DNA of 55,571 bases from Rhodobacterales bacterium (lineage in GTDB: Bacteria; Pseudomonadota; Alphaproteobacteria; Rhodobacterales; Rhodobacteraceae). Position numbers and translations under genes: made by a program. Shown one piece after another: positions 15,158-24,971 of this stretch; within the stretch, counting starts at the first letter, position 1; the number at the start of each line of letters is the position of its first letter. A model generated the notes under the pieces. That model ran no database searches. It saw only the letters and a program-made list of their open reading frames with translations, and was not told the DNA's origin. The stretch lies in contig JAACUH010000088.1 of the NCBI GenBank assembly GCA_009993005.1, forward strand, positions 1 through 55,571. Reading direction: 5' to 3'.

Positions 15158-18100
15158 ATGAAACCCAATTTCGCCCTCTCCCTGTCGTTCGAAGGCATCC
15201 GCCTTCTGCACAGGACGTCGTCCGGCTGGTCCCTGGTGGGTGAGGTGCCGCTGGATGCGGCCGATCTTGCGGCCGAACTCGCGGTGCTGCGCAAGACCGC
15301 GCTCGCGCTCGATCCGCAAGGGTTGCGCACCAAGCTGCTGATTCCCAACGAACAGATCAAATACATCGCGCTCGACACCACCCGCGCGCAAGAGGCCGAC
15401 GTGCGTGCCGCGCTCGACGGGGCCACGCCCTATGCGGTGGACGACCTCGTGCATGACTTCGTGCGCGGCGGCGGGCGCACCTACATCGCCGCAGTGGCGC
15501 GCGAAACCCTGGCCGAGGCCGAGGCCTTTGCCGCCGATTACCGCTTTGGCCCGATCTGCTTTGCCGCTGTGCCCGAACCCTTCACCTTCTGGGGCGAGCC
15601 GTTCTTTGGCGCCACAGCGATCGCGGCGACCCTTCTGCCTCCCGGCACGGTGATCGAGCGCGACGCCGAACCGGTCTCCTATGTGCCCCGCCCGGCCGCC
15701 CGCGCGATCCCCTCTTTCCTCAAGACCGCAGCGTCAAGGCCGATAAACGCGCCCGAGCCGCCGACCCTCGCCGAGACCGCCGATGCCGATGCGGGGCTGT
15801 CCGATGCGGGGCTGTCCGACGAGACCGGCGCGCAACCTGAGCCCCAGCCGGAGGTGCGACCCGAAGCGCCGGCCGAACTTGCCGCCGATGCTGCCGCCGA
15901 AGCGCTGCCCGCGCCGGACCAGGTGACAGGCCCGGTGACTGGCCCGGTGACTGGCCCGGTGACTGGCCCGGTGACTGGCCCGGTGACTGGCCCGGTGACT
16001 GGCCCGGTGACTGGCCCGGTGACTGGCCCGGTCGCCATCCCGACACCCGCCGCGCAGGAGGCTGACGCGGCGATGCGCCTGCCCGATGACGGCAAGGCCG
16101 CGCCCATGCTTGCGCAAACGGCCGCCGAAAGCGTCACCGAAAGCGACAGCGACGGCGAAACCCATCCGCGCGATGGGGCGACGGGCGACGGGCTGCCGCC
16201 GGAAGGCCCCGACGCGGGCCCCGACGCGGGCCCCGACGCGGGCCCCGTCGCGGCCCCTGACGCGGCCCCTATCGCAGACCCCGTGGCGGGCCCTATCACC
16301 AGCGCCCCCGACGACACCGGCGCTGATCTGCCGGAAACACCCGCTCCGCTGATCCCCGAACCCGTCTTTTCCTCGCGGGCGCGCAGCCTGCCTGCGCCCG
16401 ACACGCCGCCCCGCGCGCCCCTGCGCGGCGTCGGCAGCGTCACGCGCGAGACGGAAGAGGCGGATCAGCCGGTCTTTGGCAGCCGCCGCAGCGCCGATGC
16501 GGCACGTCATGCACCGCCCCCGCTGCGGCGCGATCCCGTCCTGCCCCTGTCCGGTTCCGCCGCCGCCGCCGCGCCAGAGCAAAGCCCGCCGGCAGACCCT
16601 GCCCGTCGCACGCTCGCGGTTGCGGTGGACAGGCCCGATGCGTCGGCGTTGCGGGCACCGCAGCTCACCGGTGTGGCACGGATCGGGGTGGAGACACCCC
16701 GGCCCGAGGCGCCCAGGCCTGAGTCAACCCGGCCCGAGGCACCACAGCGCCCGCTGTCTGCGTTGCGGGCAAAGGATGCGCCCCTGCCTGACGCCGCGCC
16801 TCCGGTTACCGGCCGCTCTACCGTGACACTTGGCCCGGGCAGTGTGGGCGCCGACATGGCACCACTACGCGGCGATGCGCCCGCCTTCGATGTGCCCGCC
16901 GCCAAGCCTGACGCCGCCATGCCTGACGCCGCCATGCCTGAAGCAGGGGTCCGCCCCGCCGGCGGTGGCACCACGACGCTTGCCTCCATCCTCGCCGGTC
17001 GGCGCGCCGCCGGTGCGGCGGTGCCGTTGACCGAACCGGTGCCGCCTTTGGTTGCGCCGCCGATGCCCACCCCGCAGCGCGCCACCGCCGCCCCCCGCGC
17101 CGCCCCCCGCGCCGCCCCCCGCGCCGCAGTCGCAGACGCGGCCGCAGAGCGCACCGTTTTCGGGGCGCGGCGCCAGGCCGCCCCCGCTGCGGCCTCACCG
17201 CGCCGGGGCAAGCCGCGCTTTCTCGCGGTGATCCTGACGGTCGTGCTCCTGGTGTTCATGGCCGCCGTCGCGGTCTATGCCAGCATCTTTACCGAAGGCG
17301 GGCTGGCAGGGCTTCTGGGCCGCGATACCGGCACGCGGCTGGCCGCCGTCCCCGCCACGACCGAGGCCCCGCTCGACCTTGCGACCGAAACCGTCCTCGC
17401 GCCCTCCTCCGATCCGGCGCCTTTGCCCGACGCGCCGCAGATGGTGATGTCCGACAGCATCATCCTGCCGCAAGGCACCGGCCCCGCAGACCCGGACCTG
17501 CAAGCGCCCGACCTGACCGCGGCACCTGAGGCGATCATCCTGCCGCTCCCGCGCCCGGCCTCGGCCGAGGCAAGCGCCCTCCCCCTCGCCTTCGCCCCCG
17601 CTGCCGACGCCCCCGCTGCCGACGCCCCCGGCACAGAGGCGGCGATGACGGACCTGCCGCTCGACAGCGAGGACGCCGGCGCGCTGACAGCCGCCGCCGC
17701 GGTCGCCTCTGCCGTCGCGATGCTCGATGCGGCGACAGCCCCGCAAGAGGCCGGGCTGGCAGCAGAAACACCGAACGGCACCGGTGGCACGGCGATCTCG
17801 CCGGCCGAGGCCGAAGCCTTTTATGCCGCCACCGGCGTCTGGCTGCGCGCCGCGCGCCTGCCGCTGATCCCGCAGACGGGCTCCACCGATGCGCTGGTCG
17901 TGGCCGGCATTGACCCTGCGGTCAGCCTGCGCACGGCGGCGGCGATGCCCAGGCCCGACGGGGCCGCGCCGGACGGCGTGCTGATGCCGCAGCGCGATCC
18001 GCCCGCGCGCGGCACGGTGTTCGAGCGGGACGAGGCCGGACACATCCGCGCCACGCCCGAAGGCGTGATGACCCCGGACGGGGTGATGGTTTTCGCCGGG

Positions 18101-18970
18101 CTGCCCGCCATCGTGCCGCCGAACCGGCCCGGCACGCCCGAGGTTGCCGCGGCGCCTTCCCCGCTTGAGGACAGCGGCCCGGCTTCGGACAGCGCGGCCC
18201 TGCCCGAGGCCGCCGCCGCACCGGACGCGACCGCCGGCGGTGTCAGCCTCGTGGCCCTGCGCCCGCGCGAACGGCCCGCAGGTCTCACCCCCGATGCCAC
18301 AGCCCCCGAGGCCACAGCTCCCGAGGCAGAGGCCGCGCCGGATGCTCCGTTCTGGGGCGAACGCCCGCAATTGCGCCCTGCAAACCTGCCTGTGCCGCCT
18401 GCGGCGGAACCGGAACCTGTGCCAGAACCAGAGCCCGAACCGGCAGCACCGCTGGCCCCCGCGCCCGACGTCACAGCCACGCTCGAGGCGATCGTCGCGG
18501 CCGCCCCCACACCCGTGACCCTGTCGCCCCTCGCCGTGGCGCGTGCGGTGCGGCCCGACGGCCGCCCGCGCAACTTCGATCAGGTGGTGGCCCGCGCGCT
18601 CGGGCGGGGCCAGTCGCAGGCGCAGGATGCGGCCATCGCCGCGGCCCAGCCGCCGGCCGCCCAGCAGCCGCCGGCGCAACAGGCGGCGCCCGCCGCACCG
18701 CAGGTCGTGGCACCGACCGGCCCGGTTCCGGGCGGCGTCGCGCGGGCCGCGACGATGCAAGACGTCATGAACCTGCGCGAAATCAACCTGATCGGCGTGT
18801 TCGGTCGCCCCAATGACCGCCGCGCACTGGTGCGGATGGCCAATGGCAGGCTCCAGCGGGTCGGGGTCGGCGATACGCTCGATGGGGGTCAGGTGGTCGC
18901 GATAACGGACAATTCGCTCAACTACGTCAAGCGCGGACGCACCATCACCATCGCGATCCCGCAGGGCTAG
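15158..18970 (+). CDS. 1270-residue Ala/Pro-rich single-pass protein with PilP/GspC-like tail
   Basis: The protein has four parts. Residues about 1-175 form a folded domain ([42 protein letters not shown]) that recalls the actin-like PilM/GspL domain. A low-complexity region includes nine VTGP repeats (about 256-291). One membrane segment lies near 687-710 ([21 protein letters not shown]). After a long Ala/Pro/Glu stretch, the last 70 residues ([47 protein letters not shown]) resemble the PilP/GspC periplasmic domain. Topology would be cytoplasmic N-terminus and periplasmic C-terminus. A role in envelope or secretion-like assembly is inference; no pilus or type II genes are near. Its stop shares CTAG with cobT. 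Confidence 0.82.
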   Translation: MKPNFALSLSFEGIRLLHRTSSGWSLVGEVPLDAADLAAELAVLRKTALALDPQGLRTKLLIPNEQIKYIALDTTRAQEADVRAALDGATPYAVDDLVHDFVRGGGRTYIAAVARETLAEAEAFAADYRFGPICFAAVPEPFTFWGEPFFGATAIAATLLPPGTVIERDAEPVSYVPRPAARAIPSFLKTAASRPINAPEPPTLAETADADAGLSDAGLSDETGAQPEPQPEVRPEAPAELAADAAAEALPAPDQVTGPVTGPVTGPVTGPVTGPVTGPVTGPVTGPVTGPVAIPTPAAQEADAAMRLPDDGKAAPMLAQTAAESVTESDSDGETHPRDGATGDGLPPEGPDAGPDAGPDAGPVAAPDAAPIADPVAGPITSAPDDTGADLPETPAPLIPEPVFSSRARSLPAPDTPPRAPLRGVGSVTRETEEADQPVFGSRRSADAARHAPPPLRRDPVLPLSGSAAAAAPEQSPPADPARRTLAVAVDRPDASALRAPQLTGVARIGVETPRPEAPRPESTRPEAPQRPLSALRAKDAPLPDAAPPVTGRSTVTLGPGSVGADMAPLRGDAPAFDVPAAKPDAAMPDAAMPEAGVRPAGGGTTTLASILAGRRAAGAAVPLTEPVPPLVAPPMPTPQRATAAPRAAPRAAPRAAVADAAAERTVFGARRQAAPAAASPRRGKPRFLAVILTVVLLVFMAAVAVYASIFTEGGLAGLLGRDTGTRLAAVPATTEAPLDLATETVLAPSSDPAPLPDAPQMVMSDSIILPQGTGPADPDLQAPDLTAAPEAIILPLPRPASAEASALPLAFAPAADAPAADAPGTEAAMTDLPLDSEDAGALTAAAAVASAVAMLDAATAPQEAGLAAETPNGTGGTAISPAEAEAFYAATGVWLRAARLPLIPQTGSTDALVVAGIDPAVSLRTAAAMPRPDGAAPDGVLMPQRDPPARGTVFERDEAGHIRATPEGVMTPDGVMVFAGLPAIVPPNRPGTPEVAAAPSPLEDSGPASDSAALPEAAAAPDATAGGVSLVALRPRERPAGLTPDATAPEATAPEAEAAPDAPFWGERPQLRPANLPVPPAAEPEPVPEPEPEPAAPLAPAPDVTATLEAIVAAAPTPVTLSPLAVARAVRPDGRPRNFDQVVARALGRGQSQAQDAAIAAAQPPAAQQPPAQQAAPAAPQVVAPTGPVPGGVARAATMQDVMNLREINLIGVFGRPNDRRALVRMANGRLQRVGVGDTLDGGQVVAITDNSLNYVKRGRTITIAIPQG
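15923..16030 (+). repeat. 12-bp in-frame coding repeat (VTGP)n
   Basis: One GTGACAGGCCCG unit is followed by eight perfect GTGACTGGCCCG units, 15935-16030, encoding Val-Thr-Gly-Pro nine times in all. Identity at every third base shows recent expansion. Length changes would keep the frame. Confidence 0.97.
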
Positions 18971-19983
18971 CCGGCGCTGACGCCGGCCTCGGCAAAGGTG
19001 GCCATGCCGCTGTGGCAGGCGACGGCGGCGCGCAGGATGCCGATCGCCAGCGCAGCGCCCGACCCCTCGCCCAGACGCAGCCCAAGATCGAGCAACGGCG
19101 CCTTGTCCAGCGCCTGCAGCAGCCGCCCATGCGCCCCTTCGGCGCTCAGATGCCCCGCGACACAGTGATCGAGCGCGCCTGCCTGCACCCGCTCCAGCAC
19201 CGCCGCCGCCGCACAGCAGATGAACCCGTCAAGGATCACCGGAATCCGCAGCGCCCGCGCCGCCGCAATCGCCCCCGCCATCGCGGCAATCTCGCGCCCG
19301 CCCAGACAGCGCAGCACCGCGAGCGGATCGTCCAGCACGCCCTCATGCCGCGCAATGCCGGCCGCCACCGCCGCCGCCTTGCGCGCGAGACCGGCGTCAT
19401 CCACGCCGGTGCCGCGCCCGACCCAGGCCTGCGGCGCGCCGCCGCACAGCGCACAGGCCAGCGCCGCGGCGACCGTGGTATTGCCGATCCCCATCTCTCC
19501 GACCACGAGCAGGTCCGCCGCAGGGTCCACCGCCGCCCAGCCGGTCGCCAGCGCGGCGACAGTTTCGGCCTCGGTCATCGCCGGGCCCCGGGTGAAATCG
19601 GCCGTGGGCCGGTCCAGTTCCAGCGCATGCACCTGCATCTGCGCCCCCGCCACCCGGCACAGCTGGTTGATCGCCGCGCCGCCATGGTCAAAGTTGGCCA
19701 CCATCTGCGCCGTCACCTCGGCCGGAAAGGCCGACACACCCTGCGCCGTCACCCCGTGGTTGCCCGCAAAGATGATGACCTGCGGCGCGGCCAGCGCCGG
19801 GCGCGCATCGCCCCGCCAGCCTGCATACCAGACCGCCAGTTCCTCGAGCCGGCCCAGCGAGGCCGGTGGCTTGGTCAACATGCCATTGCGCGCCTGCGCA
19901 CCGGTGATGGCTCCGTCATGCGGCTGCGGGCCTGCGGCGACAAGGGTTCGGAACTGGGCAAGCGTCGCGAAGGGGGCAGTCAT
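18967..19983 (-). CDS. cobT: Nicotinate-nucleotide--dimethylbenzimidazole phosphoribosyltransferase
   Basis: CobT makes alpha-ribazole 5'-phosphate for the lower ligand of cobalamin. The 338-residue protein shows [53 protein letters not shown] (phosphate binding), and [12 protein letters not shown] with the catalytic Glu. Two adjacent ATGs (19984-19986 and 19981-19983) follow GAGGA; the second has better spacing. It is divergent from cobS, whose product uses the CobT product, and 79 bp separate the two starts. The stop TAG overlaps the stop of the opposing large gene in CTAG. Confidence 0.96.
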   Translation of the reverse strand: MTAPFATLAQFRTLVAAGPQPHDGAITGAQARNGMLTKPPASLGRLEELAVWYAGWRGDARPALAAPQVIIFAGNHGVTAQGVSAFPAEVTAQMVANFDHGGAAINQLCRVAGAQMQVHALELDRPTADFTRGPAMTEAETVAALATGWAAVDPAADLLVVGEMGIGNTTVAAALACALCGGAPQAWVGRGTGVDDAGLARKAAAVAAGIARHEGVLDDPLAVLRCLGGREIAAMAGAIAAARALRIPVILDGFICCAAAAVLERVQAGALDHCVAGHLSAEGAHGRLLQALDKAPLLDLGLRLGEGSGAALAIGILRAAVACHSGMATFAEAGVSAG

Positions 19984-20062
19984 CATGGTCCTCGTTGCAA
20001 TGAGTGTCACGCCCATCTAAACCTCTGGCGAGGCAAAGGAAACGGTCGGAAAGGACGCAGGC

Positions 20063-20827
20063 GTGCCAAAAACCGACCTGATCGCCAGAGGCGACCTTGC
20101 TGCGGGCCTGGGACTGCTCACGCGGCTGCCGGTGCGCGTCGATGCCGCCACCGCCACCGCCCGGGGTGCCGCCGCCGCCTGGACCTGGCCGCTGGTCGGC
20201 GCCGTCACCGCCGCGCTCGCCACAACCACCGGCATGGCGGCTCTCTGGCTGGGGCTGCCCACCCCGCTTGCCGCGGCGCTGGTGCTGGCCACCCAGATCA
20301 TCCTGACCGGCGCGATGCACGAGGACGGGCTCGCCGACAGCCTCGACGGGCTCTGGGGCGGCTGGGACAAGGCCCGCCGCCTCGCGATCATGAAGGACAG
20401 CCATATCGGCACCTATGGGGTGCTGGGCCTCGGCCTCGGCCTGCTGATCCGCTGGCAGGCGGTCAGCCTGCTGCTGGACGCGGGCGCCCTCGGGGCGGGT
20501 CTGATCGGCACCGCGATGCTCAGCCGCGCCGCCATGGTCGGCGTGATGGCGGCGCTCCCCCCGGCGCGCGAAGGCGGCCTCGGACACAGCGTCGGGCGGC
20601 CGGCGGGCGGCACCACGGCGCTGGCCTGCGGCCTCGCGGTGCTTTGCGCCCTGCTGCTGCCAGGCCTGCCGGCTGTCGCGCTCACGCTGGTCACGGCCAT
20701 TACCGCCACACTCTGGGCCACCATCGCCCGGGCCCGCATCGGCGGCCAGACCGGCGATATCCTCGGCGCCACCCAGCAGCTTGCCGAAATCGCCCTGCTT
20801 GTGACCCTGAGCGTTGCGCTGTCCTGA
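20063..20827 (+). CDS. cobS: Adenosylcobinamide-GDP ribazoletransferase
   Basis: CobS joins adenosylcobinamide-GDP with alpha-ribazole to make adenosylcobalamin in the inner membrane. The 254-residue protein is polytopic, with the conserved MHEDGLADSLDGLWGG motif (metal-binding acidic residues, about 93-108) and MKDSHIGTYG. A GTG start at 20063 follows GGAAAGGA. It is divergent from cobT, and the pair covers the late steps of B12 assembly; no cobU or cobC is in the window. The short gap holds no cobalamin riboswitch that I can see. Confidence 0.94.
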   Translation: MPKTDLIARGDLAAGLGLLTRLPVRVDAATATARGAAAAWTWPLVGAVTAALATTTGMAALWLGLPTPLAAALVLATQIILTGAMHEDGLADSLDGLWGGWDKARRLAIMKDSHIGTYGVLGLGLGLLIRWQAVSLLLDAGALGAGLIGTAMLSRAAMVGVMAALPPAREGGLGHSVGRPAGGTTALACGLAVLCALLLPGLPAVALTLVTAITATLWATIARARIGGQTGDILGATQQLAEIALLVTLSVALS

Positions 20828-20840
20828 CCGTCAGCACCCT

Positions 20841-20915
20841 GTGCCCGGCTTCTCTTTACCCGGCTTCTCTGTGCCCGGCTTCTCTGTGCCCGGCTTCTCT
20901 GTGCCCGGCTTCTCT
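20841..20915 (+). repeat. 15-bp tandem repeat downstream of cobS
   Basis: GTGCCCGGCTTCTCT occurs at 20841, 20871, 20886 and 20901, with a variant at 20856 (TTACCCGGCTTCTCT). The array runs directly into the dispersed element, whose 5' part has the same bases, so it looks like amplification of the element's edge. Confidence 0.92.
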
Positions 20916-20954
20916 GTGCCCCAAATACTCCCGCCGGAGGCTCCGTCCCCGCCA
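20907..20954 (+). repeat. Dispersed intergenic element, copy 4
   Basis: GGCTTCTCTGTGCCCCAAAT continues with ACTCCCGCCGGAGGCTCC and GTCCCCGCCA. It lies between convergent cobS and the FG-GAP-like gene, and matches copies at 12088 (inverted), 14094 and 35433. Confidence 0.8.
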
Positions 20955-20966
20955 GGATCGCAGGTG

Positions 20967-21712
20967 TCAGAACCGGCAGTCCAGCGCCGCGGCAATCCCG
21001 CGCCGCCGGCCGATCTCGCCCAGCGCCTCGGCCTCGAGCACCCCGTCGCGCAGCCGCACCGCCATCACACGCAGCCAATCGGCATCTGCCAGCACCATCT
21101 GCGGCCCCTCGCCGCAATCGCGGATGCCGCCACTGATCTGCGCCTCGCCATAGCGGTGGTTGCTGAAGCCGCTGGCCTCGGCCACCGGGACCAGCGCCCG
21201 CCCCTCGAGCCGCACGACACGCAGCACCCGGTCCAGATGCGGACGGTCCACATAGGCGATCTCGGCGCGCCCGTCGCCATCCAGATCGGCCACGCCCAGC
21301 ACCGCCAGCCAGCGACGCGGCGTGCCGATGAACGGCGTCGCGGCAATCAGCCCCTCGGGCCCCACCACCACCAGCCGCGCACCCTGCGCGAGGTCGGCCT
21401 CGACCACCACCACCGCATCGGCGAGCCCGTTGCCTGTCGTGTCGATCAGCCGCGGCGCGGTATCCTCATAGATCCGGTCCTGCGGCAGCCGCAGGCTGAC
21501 CACGCCCCGGCGCATTGCCGCGCATCCCGGACACAGGTCGAGCACAAACTCCAATGTGCCCCATTCCCCCCGCCCCGGCCCGAGCACATCATGCCCGTAG
21601 CGCGTCACCGGCTCCGCATAGCGCGCCTCGAGGATCGACACCTGCGCCAGTTGCGCCTGCACCGGACCGCAGAGCCCGGCCAGCACGGTCGCGAGCGCCA
21701 GCCATGCCCGCA

Positions 21713-21713
<1 letters not shown>
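20967..21713 (-). CDS. Secreted FG-GAP/VCBS-like repeat protein
   Basis: The 248-residue protein has a signal peptide (MRAWLALATVLAGLCGPVQAQ) and a beta-rich body. LIDTTGNGLADAVVVVE and VLGVADLDGDGRAEIAYVDRP match the calcium-binding loops of FG-GAP/VCBS repeats, so a partial beta-propeller is likely. Cysteines in LDLCPGCAAM, IRDCGEG and ALDCRF may form disulfides. Start ATG (21711-21713) overlaps the stop of the ferredoxin gene by one base (TGATG), implying translational coupling. Function is unknown. Confidence 0.85.
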
Positions 21714-22204
<491 letters not shown>

Positions 22205-22304
22205 CTACCGCTGCGTGAGCCTTTGGCCTAGGGTCGCCAAGATCACGGCCAAGACCACGGCCACGACCACGGCCACGGCCACGACCATCAACAGAGACGG
22301 CCCC

Positions 22305-22844
22305 TTGCGCAAGACCTGCCCCAGACCCAAGACACAGTTGATCTGCGGCCTGCTGCTTCTTGCCGCCTGCGGGACGCAGACGGCGCGTGACGGGGCGCTG
22401 CCCGCCCTGGGCGCCCCCGCGATCGAGACCGACGCCAGCGGGCGCTGCTTTGGCCGCGACATCACCCCGGCGGTGATCGAGACGGTGACAGAGCAGGTGC
22501 TCGAACGCCCCGCCGTCACCGCCCCGGACGGCACCGTGATCGAACCTGCCGTCTATCGCCGCGCGATCCGCCAGCAGATCGTGCGCGACCGCCGCGAGGT
22601 GCAGTTCGAAACCCCCTGCCCGCCGGTCTTTACCCCCGCCTTTGTCGCCTCGCTACAGCGCGCCCTGACCGCGCGGGGGTTCTACCGCGGGCCGATCACC
22701 GGCACGCTCGACACCGCGACGGGACGCGCCGTGCAGGAGTTCCAGCGCCGCGACGGGCCCGACAGCCCGCTCCTGTCGATCGCCTCGGCGCGCAGTCTTG
22801 GCCTTGTCGCGCTCGACCGCGACACGCTCGCCGCCGAAGGCTAG
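22305..22844 (+). CDS. Peptidoglycan-binding lipoprotein
   Basis: The protein carries a lipoprotein signal (LICGLLLLAACG, lipid Cys about residue 22) and a C-terminal PG_binding_1 domain: FVASLQRALTARGFYRGPITG, LDTATGRAVQEFQ, encoded about 22640-22755. The middle part (CFGRDITPAVIETVTEQVLE) is typical of such proteins in alphaproteobacteria. The start is not certain: no ATG fits before the signal, and a TTG at 22305 after AGAGACGG is my best choice (179 residues). The frame is open to an ATG at 22047, but that stretch is low complexity. It lies between divergent ferredoxin and convergent Do-like protease genes. Confidence 0.7.
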   Translation: MRKTCPRPKTQLICGLLLLAACGTQTARDGALPALGAPAIETDASGRCFGRDITPAVIETVTEQVLERPAVTAPDGTVIEPAVYRRAIRQQIVRDRREVQFETPCPPVFTPAFVASLQRALTARGFYRGPITGTLDTATGRAVQEFQRRDGPDSPLLSIASARSLGLVALDRDTLAAEG

Positions 22845-22851
22845 CCACAGC

Positions 22852-22883
22852 AAAAAAGGGGGCGCGCCCTGCGGCACGCCCCC
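22852..22883 (-). terminator. Intrinsic terminator of the Do-like protease
   Basis: GGGGGCG (22858-22864) and CGCCCCC (22877-22883) form a GC-rich stem, followed on the minus strand by six T (22852-22857). It also lies just after the stop of the opposing lipoprotein gene. Confidence 0.8.
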
Positions 22884-22914
22884 TCCCCGGTCCCGTCAAA
22901 GACGCGGCCGCGCC

Positions 22915-22974
22915 TCAGGGCTAGAACACTCAGGGCTAGAACACTCAGGGCTCGAACACTCAGGGCTCGAACAC
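22915..22974 (-). repeat. 15-bp repeat of a gene's last codons and stop
   Basis: Read on the minus strand, GTGTTCGAGCCCTGA (the last four sense codons and stop of the Do-like protease) occurs at 22960-22974 and 22945-22959, then twice more with TAG in place of GAG (22930-22944 and 22915-22929). All four are in frame. Confidence 0.95.
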
Positions 22975-24432
22975 CAGCGCCACAAAGCGCGGGTCGCCCG
23001 CGCGCCGCACCAGCAGCAGGAGCGACTTGCGCCCGGCGGCCGTCGCCTCTTCGATCCGCGCGGCGAAATCGGCCACCGTGGCCACCGGCTGCTGTCCGGC
23101 CTCAGTGATCACATCGCCCACCTGGAGCCCCTTGATCGCCGCATCCGACGCCGGGTCGAGCGCGGTAATCACCAGCCCGGCCATGTTCGGATCAAGCTGG
23201 AACTGCGCCGCCAGATCCGCGTTGATCTCAGAGAGGGTCAGGCCCAGCATTTCGGTCGCCTCGGGCTCTTGCGTCTCGACCGAGGTGTTGACCACACGCT
23301 CGCCCTCTTCACGGCGCGCGAGCACGACCGTCAGTTCTTTGATCGCTCCACCGCGCAGCACCGTCACCAGAACGGCCTTGCCCACAGGCGAATTGCCCAC
23401 CATGCGGACCAGTTCGCGGGTGTCGGGCACGTCAAATCCGTCAAAGGTCAGGATCACGTCACCCGCCAGCATCCCGGCCTCGAGCGCCGGCCCCTCGGGC
23501 ACGTCCGTCACCATCGCGCCGCGCGCGACCTCGAGCCCTTCGATGGCGTCAACCATGTCGGGCGTGACATCCTGGATGCGCACACCGAGCCAGCCACGCC
23601 GGGTCTCGCCGAATTCGCGCAACTGGTCCACGACATTGCTCACCACCGAAGACGACATCGCAAAGCCGATCCCGATCGAGCCGCCATTGGGCGACAGGAT
23701 CGCGGTGTTCACGCCGATCACCTGACCGTCCATGTTGAACAGCGGCCCGCCGGAATTGCCCCGGTTGATCGCGGCATCGGTCTGGATGTAGTCGTCATAG
23801 GTGCCCGACAGCGCCCGGTTGCGCGCCGAGATGATGCCGGCCGAGACCGAAAATCCCTGGCCCAGCGGGTTGCCCATGGCCATCACCCAGTCGCCCACGC
23901 GGCTGCCCGGCCCGTCGCTGTCGCCAAAGGCCACGAAGGGCAGATCGGTCGCCTCGACCTTGAGCAGCGCGATGTCGGTGTTGGGGTCGGTGCCGATCAC
24001 CACGGCCGGGCGGCGGTCCCCGGAATAGAACTCGATCTCGATCTCGTCGGCGCCTTCGATGACGTGGTTGTTGGTCACGATGAACCCGTCGGCCGAGATG
24101 ACAAACCCGGACCCCAGCGCCGAGGACCGGCGCGGCGCCCCGTCACGGTTCTGGAAATCATTGAAGAAATCCTCAAACGGGGACCCTTCGGGCACGATAC
24201 CCTGCGGGCCGGTGCGCCCGGCGACCACCGTCGATGTGGTGATGTTGACAACCGAAGGGCTGACCATCTCGGCCAGATCGGCAAAGGTCGTGGGGCGGCT
24301 TCCCTGCGCGGGGGCGGGCAGCGCGAGGCCAAAGGCCAGCGCCATGCCCAGCATGAGCGCGCCAAGCGCGGTGCGGCGGGCGGCGGGCAGTCCGTCGGCA
24401 GCGAATTGAAGTGCGAGTGCCTTGGTAGTCAC
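22960..24432 (-). CDS. Periplasmic Do-like serine protease/chaperone (DegP/DegQ type)
   Basis: This HtrA-family protein (490 residues) has a signal peptide (hydrophobic about 22-42, APAQG), a trypsin-like domain with catalytic His123 (NNHVI), Asp153 (DIALL) and Ser227 (GNSGGP), and two PDZ domains (about 285-375 and 395-485). It degrades or refolds misfolded envelope proteins. Start is GTG at 24430-24432 after AGGGAG. The PDZ2 end is intact (FVALVFEP). A strong terminator follows. It is divergent from a 55-residue secreted protein gene. Unlike many family members it has no visible regulator gene nearby. Confidence 0.95.
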   Translation of the reverse strand: MTTKALALQFAADGLPAARRTALGALMLGMALAFGLALPAPAQGSRPTTFADLAEMVSPSVVNITTSTVVAGRTGPQGIVPEGSPFEDFFNDFQNRDGAPRRSSALGSGFVISADGFIVTNNHVIEGADEIEIEFYSGDRRPAVVIGTDPNTDIALLKVEATDLPFVAFGDSDGPGSRVGDWVMAMGNPLGQGFSVSAGIISARNRALSGTYDDYIQTDAAINRGNSGGPLFNMDGQVIGVNTAILSPNGGSIGIGFAMSSSVVSNVVDQLREFGETRRGWLGVRIQDVTPDMVDAIEGLEVARGAMVTDVPEGPALEAGMLAGDVILTFDGFDVPDTRELVRMVGNSPVGKAVLVTVLRGGAIKELTVVLARREEGERVVNTSVETQEPEATEMLGLTLSEINADLAAQFQLDPNMAGLVITALDPASDAAIKGLQVGDVITEAGQQPVATVADFAARIEEATAAGRKSLLLLVRRAGDPRFVALVFEP

Positions 24433-24599
24433 GACAAACTCCCTTGTGACATGAAATGCGCGCTAGCGGGGGCGCGCGGCATAAGATTGAATGTAGGCCG
24501 CGCAACCGACAACTCAAAGCCCCATCGCGGCTTGTCAACTGCGCGTGATATGAAAGGCCGCGGGTCACGCGTCTGTGTGTGGCCCGGGCCATTGGCCAG

Positions 24600-24627
24600 T
24601 TGACGCAAGGTCACTCTGTGCTAGCCT
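24600..24627 (+). promoter_or_regulatory. Candidate promoter of the 55-residue protein gene
   Basis: TTGACG (24600-24605) and TAGCCT (24622-24627) are 16 bases apart, giving a leader of roughly 24 bases before the ATG at 24658. Confidence 0.45.
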
Positions 24628-24657
24628 TGCCGAATATCAAACCGGAAGGAGCGCAAG

Positions 24658-24825
24658 ATGACGATCAAGACACTCCTCACGACACTGGCCCTTGCCGTCC
24701 TGCCCACGCTCGGGCTTGCGGCCGGGTGCGGGCATTCCGCCAGCGACCAGCAGGCGATGTCCTGTGCCGAAGGCACGATCTGGGACCAGACCACCGGCAC
24801 CTGCGTGCCGCAGACCACGAGCTGA
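24658..24825 (+). CDS. 55-residue secreted Cys-containing protein
   Basis: The reading frame begins at an ATG after AAGGAG at ideal spacing and encodes a signal peptide (MTIKTLLTTLALAVLPTLGL, then AAGCGHS) plus a short mature part with SCAEGTIWDQTTGTCVP. The paired Cys with the xGTxWDxxTGTCVP pattern resembles a minimal chitin-binding (peritrophin-like) or similar disulfide-bonded unit. If the AAGC motif is a lipobox, it may instead be a lipoprotein. The gene is preceded by a plausible promoter. The length is short, but start, signal and motif agree. Confidence 0.78.
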   Translation: MTIKTLLTTLALAVLPTLGLAAGCGHSASDQQAMSCAEGTIWDQTTGTCVPQTTS

Positions 24826-24971
24826 CGGGCAGCCCGGCGGCATGACCGCCGCGCGCCGGGCGACCACCTGCAAGCGGCCGAAAACTCCGGGCAGGACGCG
24901 GGAGGAGCTAACGGGATTTTCATGGTTTTGGCGTTGAGTGCTGTGAACGAGCCGCAAATGCCAAGGGTGCC

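Noticed and set aside
15923-16030. CRISPR array
   Set aside because: Units are contiguous 12-mers without spacers and encode an in-frame peptide repeat; no cas genes. The same holds for the other arrays.
19984-20062. Cobalamin riboswitch between cobT and cobS
   Set aside because: The gap is only 79 bp and lacks a B12-box-like motif or the needed length.
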